Source: Xiphophorus maculatus
Lineage: Eukaryota > Chordata > Actinopteri > Cyprinodontiformes > Poeciliidae
Length of the DNA stretch: 64,000 nucleotides
Direction of reading: 5' to 3'
Assembly (NCBI RefSeq): GCF_002775205.1
Contig: NC_036443.1
Span: 31,762,717-31,826,716, forward strand
In this document: one piece after another, positions 1 through 12,508 of the stretch
How the letters are laid out: each line of letters begins with the position of its first letter
Position numbering within the stretch: the first letter of the stretch is position 1
Translations under genes and position numbers: made by a program
The notes under the pieces: generated by a model
Databases searched by the model: none
Seen by the model: the letters and a program-made list of their open reading frames with translations, nothing else
Told to the model about the DNA's origin: nothing

Positions 1-104
1 CGCTCTCTCTCTCTCTCTTTTTTCACTTGTTTTCCAGAAAGTGTTTTAAAATTTTAAATCTTCTAAATATTCTTGTTGTTCTCAAGCTTTGAACCACAGA
101 TGCT

Positions 105-246
105 CTCTGGGTTCCCAGTTGGTTCCCATTGGGTTCCCAGTTTGTTTCCATTGGGTTCCCAGTTGGTACCCATAGGGTTCCCATTGGGTTCGAAGTTGGT
201 TCCCAGTGGGTTCCCAGTTGGTTCCCAGTGGATTCTTGCTTTGGGT
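105..246. repeat. GGTTCCCA minisatellite
   Basis: Imperfect tandem copies of a unit of about 10-11 bases (ttggttcccattgggttccc and variants) run through this interval. The open frames on both strands are a by-product of the repeat. Confidence 0.75.
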
Positions 247-418
247 TCTCTGTGTCCGTAAGTCTGGCTGTGTTCATTCTGCTTAATGGAGAAACTTTTG
301 TAAATATAATTTATTATTTTGACCTAATGCTCATGTGACTATGTAAAGGTTAAAGGTCCTCCAATCGGAGTCACACAGGACGTTCAGACTGGTAAAGCTT
401 AAACAGAGATCTGACGTG

Positions 419-549
419 TTAGTGACGCTGGGTGCTGCAGTGGAAACTGAGGGAACCTGTTAGATCAGGTGGATGACCTGGTGCACCTGGTGCACCTGGA
501 GTACCAGGTGCACCAGGTGCTCCAGGTGCGTCGGGCTCCAGTTTACATT
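419..549 (-). other. Possible orphan exon with short collagen-like Gly-X-Y tract
   Basis: On the minus strand a good-looking acceptor (a pyrimidine run ending ctttcag) is followed by a frame that reads a Cys-Lys-Leu-Glu start, then about six Pro-Gly triplets (APGAPGAPGTPGAPGAPG), and stops at 419-421. The DNA is a nine-base imperfect repeat around ctggtgcac. It could be the terminal exon of a collagen-like or secreted protein, or merely a GC-rich minisatellite that translates as Gly-X-Y. No partner exon was found, so the coding call is weak. Confidence 0.2.
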
Positions 550-1189
550 CTGAAAGTGGAAGCAACAGAAAAAAACACATTTGAAACATCCAGTTCATGA
601 TTTGCCTTAGCTTCCATATCCTAAATGTCTGAATCCTGAATCCTTTCTGTTTACACAGCCACACCTGTACCTGCTCTTCTCTGGTTTCTAAAGGCCGGTT
701 CCTGGAACCATCAAAGTTGAGTAGATTTTTACGTCCTCCGACTCTTCAGAGGCCCTGACATGTTGTTTGAGGCTTCAGTCTGTAGAGATAAACATGGCCG
801 CTGCTATGATGAGCAAGAAAAATCCCCAAAGCAAGTTCCCCATGTTCTTGTGGTTGTGGTTGTCAGAGCGCCACCTGCTGACTTTACATTCCTGGTTTTT
901 GATGTTAGCAGATTCCCTCTTCTTCCAGTGACTGTGCTAAGCTATGCTAACACATCAGAAGAGGACAGGTTCTTGCTTTAGGTTCTGGATTTCTGACTCT
1001 CTGATTGGCTGTTTGGCAGTCGCCATTTGTTGTTAGCGTGTGTTTAGCATGTGGAGCGGTGAGGATGGAAGGAAATGGCCACCAGGTCTTTCGGCGCCTG
1101 TTAGCATATTTGTTTCAGTTGATCTGCTTTGTTCCGTTTCTGTCAGTGTGACTGAAGACTTCCTGTTAGCAGAGTTCTAACCGGTTCTC

Positions 1190-2110
1190 AATGGATCCCA
1201 CTGGTTTGGGATAAATTTGATCAGTTCTAAATCAGTCTCATTAGTTTGACTGATGTCTACCGGTTCTCACTGGTTTTGACCAATTTGAACTGGTTGTAAT
1301 TGGTTTGACTGGTGCTAGCATTTTTAAGTAGTTCTCATAAATCTTCACTTGTTTTCTCCAGTTTTAACTGCTTGTAGCTGGTTCTTACAGGATTTTCTTT
1401 ACTGTTCTCAACTAGTTCTTACAGGTTTGGATCAATTCCAACCAGTTGTAACTGGTTCTGACTGGTTCTCAAAGATTTTCACTATTTCTTGCCATTTTTA
1501 ATCGCTTCCAACTGGTTTTTTGTACTGTTTCTAACTAGTTCTTGCAGGTTGTGACCAACTCAAAGCGGTAGTAGCTGGTTCTGACTGGTGTTACAACTTT
1601 AACTGGTTCCAACTGGTTCTTGCAGGTTTTCACCAGTTCCTGTCAGTTTTAGTCGTCTAGCAGTAAAAATCCTAGCTGGTTATTACCAGTTTTGACCAGT
1701 TCATACCGGTTGTAACTGGTTCTAGCTGGTTGTAACTGGTTCTTATAGGTTTTTACTCATTCTTTGGCTTTGATTGCTGTAGGTTTTGATGATTTCTCCT
1801 TACTGGTAGGTACTGGTTTGACTGGCCCAGATTGTTTTTGACACATTGTTCTAGTCTAATCAATGTTTAATTAAAAACCCTGACAAATTTGGACAACTAG
1901 CCAAGTATCCCTAGCTAGGCCTTGGTTAACCTGTTAGAACTGGTCAGAACTGGTATACGATAGTTTCTCACACTTAGTTATATTTGACTAATTGGTTACA
2001 GCCAGTCTTAACTGGTTATGGATGTTTAGAACATGGTCATGGTGAGGGTAAAAGCAGTTACAACCAGGTATGTCCTGTTAAAACCAGTTCTAACTGGTTA
2101 CATCGAGGTA
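1190..2110. repeat. Degenerate ACTGGTT-rich repeat tract
   Basis: Around a hundred imperfect occurrences of tggtt, most often inside actggttct or aactggtt, occur over about 0.9 kb with irregular spacing. This looks like an old decayed minisatellite. No gene is seen in it. Confidence 0.6.
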
Positions 2111-2366
2111 TTTCCAGTTGGTTTCAGTCGAAGCTCGGTTCACTTTATTTTCAGTCAATAATCCCCCCCGCCCATCTGTTCTGTTCATTTCCTGACAAGT
2201 TGCTGTGGTAACGACCAAGGGGGGTTTTGCATCTCCATGTTACCATGGCAATCACACCTGTCTGGATCCCTGTTACCATGACAACAACAGCAGCTATATT
2301 TGCTGCCTTTATTTTATACCAAGCTTATGTTGTCTTGCTGAATTTTAAATGTCTTGTTATTGTCAC

Positions 2367-2390
2367 ATTGATTGATTGATTGATTGATTG

Positions 2391-2448
<58 letters not shown>
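2367..2448. repeat. ATTG tetranucleotide microsatellite
   Basis: About 20 near-perfect copies of attg/tgat, with one interruption (gaatgatt) near 2390. Confidence 0.95.
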
Positions 2449-2956
2449 GGTTTTTGGTTAGTGGCCGGCCACTGCCTTCCATGCTGTCGCTGCCTATTTC
2501 CCATCATGCACCTCTGTAAAATAAAGTAAATGAGGTTGTAATGAAAAAATAAAAGTGATGAAATGGCTTAACGGGTTTCTGTTGTCTGCTCTTCCTGGGA
2601 GAAGCGACGGCGCCACCTGGCGGCGTCACGCTTTCCTTCTGAGGTAAAACTGAAGTCACCAGGAATCTCTTCCTGTTTCCAGGAACAGATTTAATTGTTC
2701 AGGTCATTTAAAAAGACGATTTCCTATGAAGTCTGCAGCTGAAAGCTACTCCAGCAGGTGTTCGCATCTCCACCAGTTTACTCTAAATTACAGCAGCAAC
2801 TGTTTGAGTCAGTCGCGGGAACGTTCTCCTCCTGATGATCCAGATGTTTTTCACGGGTCCTGAACGCAGAACGTTCTGCTCTAATTGAACTCTTTTATGT
2901 TTTACTGATTTACGGATCAAAAATCAGCGGCTCTTATTCTCAGAGTCAGCTGTGTG

Positions 2957-3058
2957 ATGACGTCACAACGTTCACCTTAGCTTTGTTTGGACTCTCCTGA
3001 TTGAGCAGAGCGTGATCGGGCTCTATTGAGCCAATCAGGCTGAGGACGATGACGTCAC
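2957..3058. promoter_or_regulatory. Twin CRE palindromes flanking a CCAAT box
   Basis: Two perfect 8-bp CRE palindromes (tgacgtca) lie at 2958-2965 and 3050-3057. A CCAAT element (gccaatcag) sits between them near 3030. The patch is GC-richer than the AT-rich DNA that follows and lies about 1.1 kb upstream of the tfe3 start codon. It may be a distal promoter or enhancer of tfe3, or a promoter for an unseen transcript. The motifs are seen directly; the function is inference. Confidence 0.4.
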
Positions 3059-4201
3059 CTGGGAATTCCCCCTCACAAACTCTCCCTTACCCGCCTCCAC
3101 CCCAACACCACCACCACCTCTCCACCTCCTTTCGTAACATCTTAGACAAAAACAAACAACATGGCGGTCTGTGAGCTTCAGTGATTGGCTGTCAGGAAAC
3201 TCATGCGCTGTTCTGTTGGCTATTGGCAGAGAAAGAAGAAGCTGATTGGTTGAACAGAGCTCAGTGCCGGCCATTGAGCCCGCCCCTTGAAACATAGAAA
3301 CACAACAACTAGAAAAAAGATTCAGCTTTGACACAAAAATATTTTTTTGTAAAATCAAATGAAATCTCAGGTAATGTTGCATAAGTCAAAATAGCAATAT
3401 ATTTATTTTTGAACACATTTTTATAATGACAATCAAATATAAAAGTCAACATTGTGTTTCTTGGGTAAATGTTCATTTTATAAATCAGATTTATTTCTGA
3501 TTTTTCTTTCCTGTAAAGACTGAACTTGGATGATAAAAATAAGAACAGCTAAATTTGCATAAAGCGATAAAGTGAATAAAATACGATATGAAAACAGATT
3601 TGCCCTTTTAATTATTTATTTAGTTTAGTTTTTTATTTGGCTCATTTATCTGGCATTTATTTCTTATCCAGATGGTTGTTTGAAAGCTTTTGTTTCTGTT
3701 AATTATGTTTATTTATTTATACAGTTAATGAAAACACGAGATTTAAAATATTAAACCAATAATATTTAAACATTTTAACATTTTAAATGCATAAATTTAT
3801 TTTTAATGAAAACTATGTTTAATAACTGCTTAAAGGTTATTTTTCAAAATATAGTCTGACAAACGATCCTCATCAGAAGGCATATTTTCTGAATATGACT
3901 AATAATATCAGTAGTAGTAGTTGTATTTATTTAGGGGAAATATTTTAGGTGTAACAACTGAAGTCCAACAAATAAAAGAAGCAGAGTTTCTAGATCAGCA
4001 GATGGTGCCTGTCTGATCTGTGTGTTTTAGCTCTGTGTGGTTCGGTGTCAGACTTCATCACCAGATTTCCTCCTCATCCTCTGTCTCTGCTCCCGGCAGT
4101 GAGTCTCCCCGCCGCCTCCTTCTGTCTCCCCGGCTGCAGCTCCTCATTTCATCGCGGCGCCCGCAGCAACATCTCGCCCCTCTCTGCGTCTCTCTGAAGA
4201 C

Positions 4202-7200
4202 ATGTCAGACGTCGGCTCGGATCAGGTCCGCACCGGAGAGCAGAACTGGAGCCGAACCGAGCTGAACCAACAGGAGGCCTCGGTTCCTCAGCCGCACACC
4301 GTGTTCGTGATCCTGGACTCGGCTGAAACTCTCAACTTGGTCCAGTAAGTCTGGAAGCGTTTTCCGTTACCCGTTACCGGACTCCGGCCAGAAAACTGTC
4401 AGTTTTGAGGCGATCGGAGTTATGGATAAAATATCTGCTTTATTTAAGCAAACTGAGACCTTGGTTCAGACCAACGGTCGGTTCGGATGAATTCGGCTCA
4501 GTAATAATCGTGATTTCTGTTGGAATATTATTGGCATAGATCCGTGAAACGAGCGGGGATCTCAAAGGAGGAAAACTAAAGTTAGAGTTGAGGCTTAAAT
4601 GTGGTGATTTTTGAATGGAGTTTGGTCTGATCAAGCTGGAGACAAGCGGCAGTTAAGTTAATATTTGTCAGAGTGGAATGCTGAATCTGCACTCTGATGA
4701 AGATGATGATGGCAGGTTATTGTTGTTGTGTTCTATTTTACCTTTGACCCCTGAACCTTCTGTGATGACTCATCAGTCAGGAATCTCCTCCTTCCTCCTT
4801 CCTCCTCCTCTTCAGACTGAGGGAAGCCAACCTTCCTCTGCTCTCACGCTGCTTTGACTCCACCTCAGCTGCTGTTGGATCCATGAATCTGTTTGTCCTC
4901 ACTGGGATTCAGACCTGGATCAGATCAGTTCTGGGAAACTGCTCTGTACCTTGTTTTGGGTACAGCTGGATTTTGTTGGGAGAAGGTAAAGTTGTGATGA
5001 GTCACAGCTGCTCTGCAGGCCTGGATCTGTTCAGACACATAAAGCTTCGTGGGAACAGAAAGCAAAAGTAGATGAAGGTTTAGATAAACGGGTAACTGTA
5101 GCTGAGAAACACCTGAGCGGGACAGTAAAGTTTATTTATATAAAACAATTCAGCAACATGGCGGTTCAGAGAGCTTTCCATCACAAAAACATAATATTGA
5201 AACAAGCAATAAAAATCTAACACCATCATCAAAATCAACATCAAATATGTTGATCAGTCTTTCAGAGTTTATCAGTTAACAAACTCTAATCAGGTGGTTC
5301 TTAACCTTTATTTAAAGAAACTCAGTGTTTCAGCTGCTTTGCAGTTTTCTGGAGGTTTGGTTCAGATTTGTGGTTCACAGAAGCTGAATGCTGCTTCTCC
5401 ATGTTTGGTTCTGATTCTGGGGATGCAGAGCAGACCAAACACATAACCAGAACCAGAAGACCTGAGAGGTGTGGAAGGCTACAGCAACAGCAGCAGATCT
5501 TTAATGTATTATGGTTCAGTGCTTTATAAACTACCAGCAGTAGTTTAAAGTCTGTTCTCTCAGTGAAGGACTCTAGAACTGAGTCATGTAGAACTTGGTG
5601 ATGTAGAACTGGGTGGTATGCTCTATCTTCCTGGTTTTAGTCAGAACTCCAGCAGCAGCGTTCTGAATCAGCTGCAGCTGGACCATTGATTTGTTAGTCA
5701 GGCCTGTGAAGACACTGCTGCAGCAATCAATGCAACTAAAGATAAACACATGAATCTTTCTGGGACATTTGTTCTTTAATCCTGGAAATGTTCTTCAAGT
5801 GATAGAAGGCCGACTTTGTAACTGTCTTTATGTAGCTCTGAAAGTTCAGTTCCGAGTCCATCACTACAGATTTCGGGCATGGTCTCTATTTTCTAACTGT
5901 AATAACTGACTGACATCTCAAATCAGATGTGGGTGTAGCAAGAAAAACAGAATTAAAAATAATTTGAATCAGTAACTCGTATTTTTTTCATATGTAAAAT
6001 CTGCTAACATGTTCCCCTTGTACCAACATGTCCCTGCTCTCAGACCGTCCCTGTTTTCCTAAAGCATCCCCCTGTTGTAAATACAAAATTATTCAGAAAT
6101 TCCAGTTTTCCTGTGAATAGTCAGTAACACGTCCTCATTGAGCAGAAATGACCCCATAAACCTGACCGGTTGCCATAGGACCCACAACAGCATAAAAACC
6201 AGAACACCTTTGTACTCAGGAAATGGTTAAACCAGACAGCTGCCAGATGTCCCTCTTCTTTTCTGTAGTCCAGGGTTTGCAGTTCTCTGTCTGCAGGACA
6301 TCTCATGAGATGATGAAGCTAACTCTGTCAGCTCATTGGTCGATTGAGTCCTGACTCTGATTGGTTCTGATTGGTTGATTTTTTGTGTGTTGAAGGATGG
6401 AGTCTGGGATTGTGGCCGACATCGAGGTCGACAGTTTGATTCCCACAGACAGTGACATCTTCTACCAGATCAAGAGCCAGCCAATCAGCATCAGGTGAGT
6501 CACCTTACAGGTTAAATCGTCCAGGTCCCGACCACCTCCTGGCCAGGTTCAGACTACTTCCTGGAAAGCCAGTGTAGTGGTTTCCATGACAACTTCATTA
6601 TAGCTCTCCTTTCAGTTCCTCTGCAGCATCCCCCTCTTCGTCATCTTCATCGTCTCTTCCGTCGGTGATGTCATCCCGGTGAGCACCTGGTTTTTTTCTG
6701 GTACCTGTTATTCTCTGAGTGTCCTGCAGGGGGCGCTGACAGGTCACCTGCTGCTCTGCTCCTGCAGGGTTCTGATGCGTCAGGGGCTGATGCGGCAGCA
6801 GGCGCTGGAGGAGCAGCAGAAGGAGGCGCAGCAGCAGAAGGAGGCGCAGCGCTGCAGCGACTCCTCCTCTCCCATCAGCCTGGCTAACTCCGCCCCCTGC
6901 ACACCTGCCCAGGTTCCCGTGGAGGTGCTGAAGGTACAGTCAGGCCCAGCAGGGAAACCCAGCTGCCGAGGTCGGCGCTGATGACCCTGTGTTTCCTACA
7001 GGTGCAGACTCACCTGGAGAACCCCACCAGGTACCACATCCAGCAGGCCCAGAGGCAGCAGGTCCGCCAGTACCTGTCCAATACCATGACAGCCAATCAG
7101 CAGCCAGCGCTGCAGCCAAGCCCCCCACCCCAGCAGGACTCTGGTGCCACGCTGTCCGATGAGAGCAGCCCAAAGCAGGAGGTAACGAACAGAACCGGGC

Positions 7201-7931
7201 CGGCAGCAGCAGGTTTGCAGTTGGACCTGTGACGGCCAGCAGCCGGACAGGAAGCAGCGTCAGCTCCAACAGGAAGCAGCATCAGCTCCAACTGCTTCCT
7301 GTCTGGCTGCAGCTGCTGAGTCGGCGCCTTCAGAGGATCTGAGTCAGGCCGCAGGAAGCCAGGAGAACCACTTCCTGTTGTAGATGGAGCTGCTGCTGCT
7401 GCTGCCGCACTTATCCATCCATCCATCCATCCATCCATCCATCCATCCATCCATCCATCCATCCATCCTCCAGCTCTCTTCCTGATCTCTTCTTCTTCTT
7501 CTTTAGATGGAGGAAACAGTCATTGATGACATCATCAGTCTGGAGTCGAGTCTAAACGAGGATCTTCTAACTCTGATCGACTCCGGCCTGCAGCTCACCA
7601 ACACGGTACGCAGTCATCACACCTGCAGCCTGAGTGCAACAAAGGGGCGTGGCCACCAATCCCAGGGGCGTGGCCACCTGTTAGGATGTAATCCAATTGA
7701 TTTCTGTCACATGATGTTCTGCTTAATCAGAACCTTCTGGATCAGTCCGACCGCTCAGTGATTTGTTTTAACTCTGACAGCGTGAAGGGGGCGGGGCTTA
7801 TGTCCTGTTCTGCAGCCAGCCAGCAGGGGGCAGACTGACTGCTCCGTGTTTCTGAGGACCAACAGTCTGCAGCCGCTGACTCAGTCTCACTTCAGCTTTC
7901 TACACTTCCCCCTCTCAGTGGGCGGAGCCTC

Positions 7932-7962
<31 letters not shown>

Positions 7963-10530
7963 CAGGGAGATAATGAAGTTGTGGGAGTTTTCTGTTCTTC
8001 TTAAAGGACGTGTTTCCCCATTTTTCAACAGTTGTCTGAACAGAAAGAGGAAGAGCAGCAGCTCACTGTGTGTGTGTGTCGTTAATGTGTGTGTGTGTGT
8101 TAGGGTGTGTGTGAGAGAGTGGAGAACATGAGGATTTTGGTGTTGCTGCCGGATCATGAGAAGAGGAGGATTAAATCAGAGGTAAAAGTTGCAGTTGTCT
8201 TGTTTTCAGAGCTTCAGATGCTGCAGGTCCAGACGGTTCTCCAGAACCTCCAGGATGTTCTCTGGGTTTTCCAGGAGGTTTTCCAGGTTTTCCAGGCCTG
8301 GTTTAGCCGGGTATCCGCGGCTCTCTGGGTTTTCCTGCTGATCTTGGAGGTTTTGTGCTGCTTGTTTTCAAAAATGCTTCAGTCAGCAGAACCTCCGTCT
8401 GTCAGAGGTTTCCTTTAAAAACAAACTGGTTCCGGCAGAAAACAGACCTGGAGGACTCAGGCTGATTCTCATCCAGCCAGAAGGTGACCAGTAAAACCAG
8501 TGGAACCAGTTCACAGGTCAGAGTCCCAGTAGAACCAGTGGTGCTGAGACCCATTTGGATTGAGCCAGGACCGATAGATGGTCCTGAGTGGAACCAGGAG
8601 GATCCTGTAGGTGAAACAGTTCCCCCTGGTGGCAGAAGCAGGAACTGGGATTAGATCAGTAACCAGTTGATCCAATTCTCTCCAAACAGGAGCGTCGGCT
8701 GTGGAACCGTTAGCTTCTTTTGGATCAAACTAGTTCTGGGACTCGATTCAAATCCAGATCATTTCATGGTTTGTAATGAAGAAAAAATGTCATATCAACA
8801 AAATGATCAACATTTTCGATTCAATAACTGTTTTTGCGGCTACATTATTGACTAACTAAACATCTGATCTCAACAACAGAAATATTAATGATTTTTAATC
8901 TTCGGGTTCTTCAACAATCAGATTGGAGCAATAAATTCATCTGATCATTCATGGAGACGCTTTAGAAATGTGGACTGTGGGTGCTGATGTTAGCATTAGC
9001 TGCTGCACTTTATCATTGAGATGTTATTTTAGCCTAGCATTGCTTCATAAGGCTAACTGCTTTTAGCACAACTTGAACACAGCAACAGCTTTTTCCAGCC
9101 TCCAACCAGATCATTTAGAAGCAGGAATGAACAGAGAGAAGACGTTTGATTGCTGCTGTGAGCAGATGTACGTCAGATTTACAACCGTACCAGAAACAAA
9201 CAATTGCAAAGGTTCCATTGTGTCAAAATGAATGAGTTAAAACGGGTCAAAGCTCTGACCCGAGTTGGTCGGCTGAGTCGGAACCAACTGGTCGTCCAGG
9301 TGTTGGTTTACCTGCAGCAGGGCGTGCTTCTCACCATCCTCTGATTGGCTCATTGCAGCTGCCGGCAGCCGGGAACATGCTGGACGTCTACGGAGGGATG
9401 TCCACGCCCACCATCGCCGTTAGCAACAGCTGCCCGGCCGACCTGCATGCCGTCAAGCGGGAGCTAACAGGTAAATGTGACAAATGTGACCCAGACCCGG
9501 TCCGGTCCGATCTGCATTAGAGCCCTGCTGTGTTCCTGCTGCTCAGCTCTGACCGATCCTCCTCTCCTTCTCCTTCTTCTTCTTGTCGCTGTAGATGTGG
9601 AGACCAAAGCTCTGATGAAGGAGCGGCAGAAGAAGGACAACCACAACCTGAGTGAGTAGTGCTTCACCTCTCAGCCAATCACAGCTCAGGACTTCCTGTT
9701 GGAACAGGAAGAGGCGGTTCAGTCGACACAGATTCTGATTCCACATCAGAGGAACACGTCTGGACTGATTTCATGTGAAAACCAAAACTTTTTATCCAGA
9801 CTTAAACTTGTCTGACCTTTATGTTTCAGTCGAAAGGAGGCGTCGCTTCAACATCAACGACCGCATCAAGGAGCTCGGAGCACTGATCCCCAAGTCCTCT
9901 GACCCGTCAGTATTCATGCTAACCATGCTACGCTAACAGCTATTGGCACCACTAATGGCCTTAACGAGGCACGCTCTGTGATTGGCTGTTCAGGGAAACC
10001 AGGTGGAACAAAGGCACCATCCTGAAGGCGTCGGTGGATTACATCCGCAAACTGCAGAAAGAGCAGCAGAGAGCCAGAGAGATGGAGGAGAGGCAGCGCA
10101 GGCTGGAGAGCACCAACCGCTCGCTGCTGCTGCGCATACAGGCGAGGGGGCGGAGCCTGTTACTTAAAGGGGCGTGTCCTGTCCTGTGTTTGCTGAAGTG
10201 ATTTGTGTTTTGTGACAGGAGTTGGAGCTCCAGGCTCGCCTTCATGGCGTCTCCTCTTCCTCCGTCTCTGTGGACCCCCAGACGCTCCTGTCCCCGCTGC
10301 TGCCCAACCCGTCGCTGAGCTTCATGGACCTGGACGAGTCCCACCAAGCGTCTGCCGTCTTCTCCACGGACCTGGTGGCGGAGTTGGGGGAAGGGCTGAG
10401 CGGCCTGGGGGCGGGGCTTCTGATGGAGGAGGACGGGGGCGGGGCTGTGATGTCCGACCCGCTGCTGTCCTGTGGCGCCTCGAAGACCAGCAGCCGGCGG
10501 AGCAGTTTCAGCATGGATGAGGACCTTTGA
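4202..10530 (+). CDS. tfe3: Transcription factor E3 (MiT/TFE bHLH-leucine zipper)
   Basis: Eleven coding exons with consistent phases: 4202-4344, 6396-6494, 6616-6678, 6768-6933, 7002-7181, 7507-7605, 9359-9470, 9595-9651, 9830-9905, 9994-10141 and 10219-10530, giving 484 residues. Human TFE3, as I recall it, is about 575. The family binds E-box/CLEAR sites as dimers and drives lysosomal, autophagy and metabolic genes. Visible landmarks are the ESGIVADIE block (exon 2), the Rag-binding-type [15 protein letters not shown] stretch (exons 3-4), [15 protein letters not shown] (exons 4-5), the acidic activation helix [11 protein letters not shown] (exon 6), a 14-3-3-type serine context VSNSCPADL (exon 7), the basic region [19 protein letters not shown], the zipper, and a serine-rich tail [14 protein letters not shown] and KLQKEQQ in the bHLH-zipper favour TFE3 over TFEB or MITF. 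Whether it is tfe3a or tfe3b is not resolved. The intron after exon 10 uses a GC donor. Confidence 0.96.
5110..5880 (-). mobile_element. LINE 3'-end remnant in tfe3 intron 1
   Basis: This stretch matches, within the window, another minus-strand fragment at about 52200-52340. The shared landmark is tttcagctg.tttgcagttttctgg followed by gaagctgaatgctgcttctcc. At 52200 the reverse frame reads a LINE-type C-terminus, including WNKLPENCKPAETL. It is an old, frame-broken insertion in the 2-kb first coding intron. Confidence 0.6.
7413..7468. repeat. ATCC microsatellite in tfe3 intron
   Basis: About 14 perfect copies of atcc lie just upstream of exon 6. Confidence 0.95.
7934..7962. repeat. TG dinucleotide repeat
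   Basis: A perfect (tg)n run in the 1.75-kb intron between exons 6 and 7 of tfe3. Shorter TG runs recur near 8068-8110. The rest of this intron shows no further feature. Confidence 0.9.
10142..10218 (+). other. tfe3: Noncanonical GC-AG intron in tfe3
   Basis: Exon 10 ends at CAG (10141), followed by gcgagg rather than a GT donor. The acceptor is tgtgacag before 10219. Joining here restores the conserved zipper reading RIQELELQ. The nearest GT (in cctgttac) would break the frame. GC-AG introns are a known minor class, and a base error in the assembly is the alternative. Confidence 0.7.
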
Positions 10531-11378
10531 TGATGTCACCACAGGCTGGTCTCTGATTGGCTGAGGGGGCCGGGTCAAATTTATCAAAGAAATCGATAGA
10601 ACAATTTATAATCTGTGATGTCCAACATATTCAGATTACAAAACACAGACGACATAACCATGGTAACCACTTCATGCTAATTGCTGCGAGTCATCGCTGT
10701 GTAACCATGGTGACGTTTTTCTCACAGTGTTGCCATGGTAACCTTTACGTTCCCCTTAAAACGGAACAACACCAGAGCTGACTGGTGGCTAAATAGCAAG
10801 CTGTCATCTGATTGGCTGATTTCAGCAGGTCGGTGGGTTCGGCAGGTGAGCCCTCAGGTGTGTTGCTCACCTGCTTGTACAAAGCTGTAAATTCACAGAA
10901 ATCTATAATCAGAGTGCTGGAAAGATTTTATGGAGATTTTATGTATAAGAAGAGAAATTTTTCTGGTCCAGATTGTTTACTTCCTGTTTGTGTCCGTGTT
11001 TCAATGTCCTGCTGGAGACAAAGTTCAGGACCTACAGAAGGGAAACCAGGGACCGGTACCTGGACCCTGTGGTTCCAGACCGGCAGATACTCCAGAGTTG
11101 ACTCACTGCGATGCTAGCAGCTTTTAAGAAAGCTCATGTACTAGTGCTAGTTTTGTTGATGTCCTGCATTGAGGGAAAGCTACCTGACCCATTTGTCAGG
11201 AGTTCTTAAAGGTTCATAGGTCAGTTCGTCTCCTGCAGACAGTCTGGGTCAACTGGACTTGATAAAGCTCTATACAAGTACAAATCATCTATTATGAATT
11301 TATTTTGGACTGTTTTTTTACTCTGGAGGTCTAAGTGTTTCTGATTCTGACCTTATCTGGCAGTGGATAAAGATGCAC

Positions 11379-11647
11379 TAACATGATCATGACATGCTAA
11401 CATGATCATGACATGCTAACAAAATGATGACATGCTAACATGATCATGACATGCTAATACAATGATGACATGCTATCATGATCGTGACATGCTAACAAAA
11501 TGATGACATGCTAACATGATCATGACATGCTAATACAATGATGACATGCTAACATGATCGTGACATGCTAACAAAATGATGACATGCTAACATGATCATG
11601 ACATGCTAATACAATGATGACATGCTATCATGATCGTGACATGCTAA
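11379..11647. repeat. 19-bp minisatellite
   Basis: About 14 tandem copies of a 19-bp unit of the type aacatgatcatgacatgct, with regular variant units (aacaaaatgatgacatgct, aatacaatgatgacatgct) in a repeating order. Confidence 0.9.
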
Positions 11648-12109
11648 GATCTAGCTGGAGTGCCAGTTGAGCTGTGCCGTGATGATTCTCTTACAGTTTA
11701 ATCAAGCATTAAATAGAAACGTTTTGATATTTCTGAACATTTGAGCAGTTTCCAAACTCTCATAATTTTGGCTTTAGCTGTTAGCTCAGAGTGCTAACTA
11801 GTGTTACGCCCTTAACCAAGGGAAATTGATGGAAGTTTGGGACATTCTCTGCTGTTGTTCATGTTTCTAATCTCAGCCACTGAAAATGAAGCTGACTGCA
11901 ATCATCTCTGCTGTTAGCTGTGTGTTAGCATCATTGGCGGTCGTCATCGGGATCACCTGGAATTAGTCACAAAGGGAAATCTGTTTCTCGGGTCCTTCAT
12001 GCTGTTTTCATTTATGTTAATGATGTTTACATGTAGTCTGTTTATAATCTTAGCTAAGATTGTGTTTTTTAAAATTATTAAATTTCACACTCTGTTATCT
12101 TTCATATAG

Positions 12110-12115
12110 AATAAA
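12110..12115 (+). terminator. tfe3: Candidate tfe3 polyadenylation signal
   Basis: An AATAAA hexamer about 1.6 kb after the tfe3 stop codon. The region between holds no other gene, so this would give a long 3' UTR containing the minisatellite at 11379. It is a weak single-motif call. Confidence 0.35.
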
Positions 12116-12508
12116 TATTCAAACAGAAAAGTGAGTGCTTTTGTCTCCATGTACAATAGATGGGCTTTTTCTCAAAACAATATTAGAATCACAGATATAT
12201 TATTAATATTTGTCTCAGCATCAGCATGATGAGGAAAACATCTCAAAACACACAATACAGACTCATGTGAACCAATCAGACTGACTTTCTGCTTTCACAC
12301 TTTTATTGACTGACTCAATGAACAAAAGGTTAAAAAATAGCTGAAAGAAGAAAATTCAGGAAACAGATGTGTTCAGAGAATATGGAGTCTGTTTTCAATA
12401 GAAAAAAAATACATTTTATTTGATAATTTAACATAAAATTGGAAAATTAAATCTCTGCAAATAATGTGGCAGAAATCAAATTTCAAAAGACAGAAACATT
12501 TCAATATA

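Larger units (their letters stand above)
1..3990. other. Intergenic region upstream of tfe3
   Basis: No convincing host gene is visible here. The stretch holds a GGTTCCCA-type minisatellite, a collagen-like GC-rich short repeat, about 0.9 kb of degenerate ACTGGTT-rich sequence, an ATTG microsatellite, and a GC-richer patch (about 2570-3300) with two CRE palindromes. From about 3380 to 3960 the sequence is AT-rich and featureless. The open frames present are short and lack recognisable domains. Confidence 0.6.

Noticed and set aside
3035-3382. A 115-residue minus-strand frame upstream of tfe3
   Set aside because: No recognisable domain. It overlaps the CRE/CCAAT patch and the composition looks noncoding.
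4202-10530. Assignment of the bHLH-zipper gene to tfeb because an mdfi-like gene is its neighbour
   Set aside because: bHLH-zipper residues (SSDPE, KLQKEQQ), the ESGIVADIE block and linkage to hdac6 and a proSAAS gene fit TFE3 better than TFEB.
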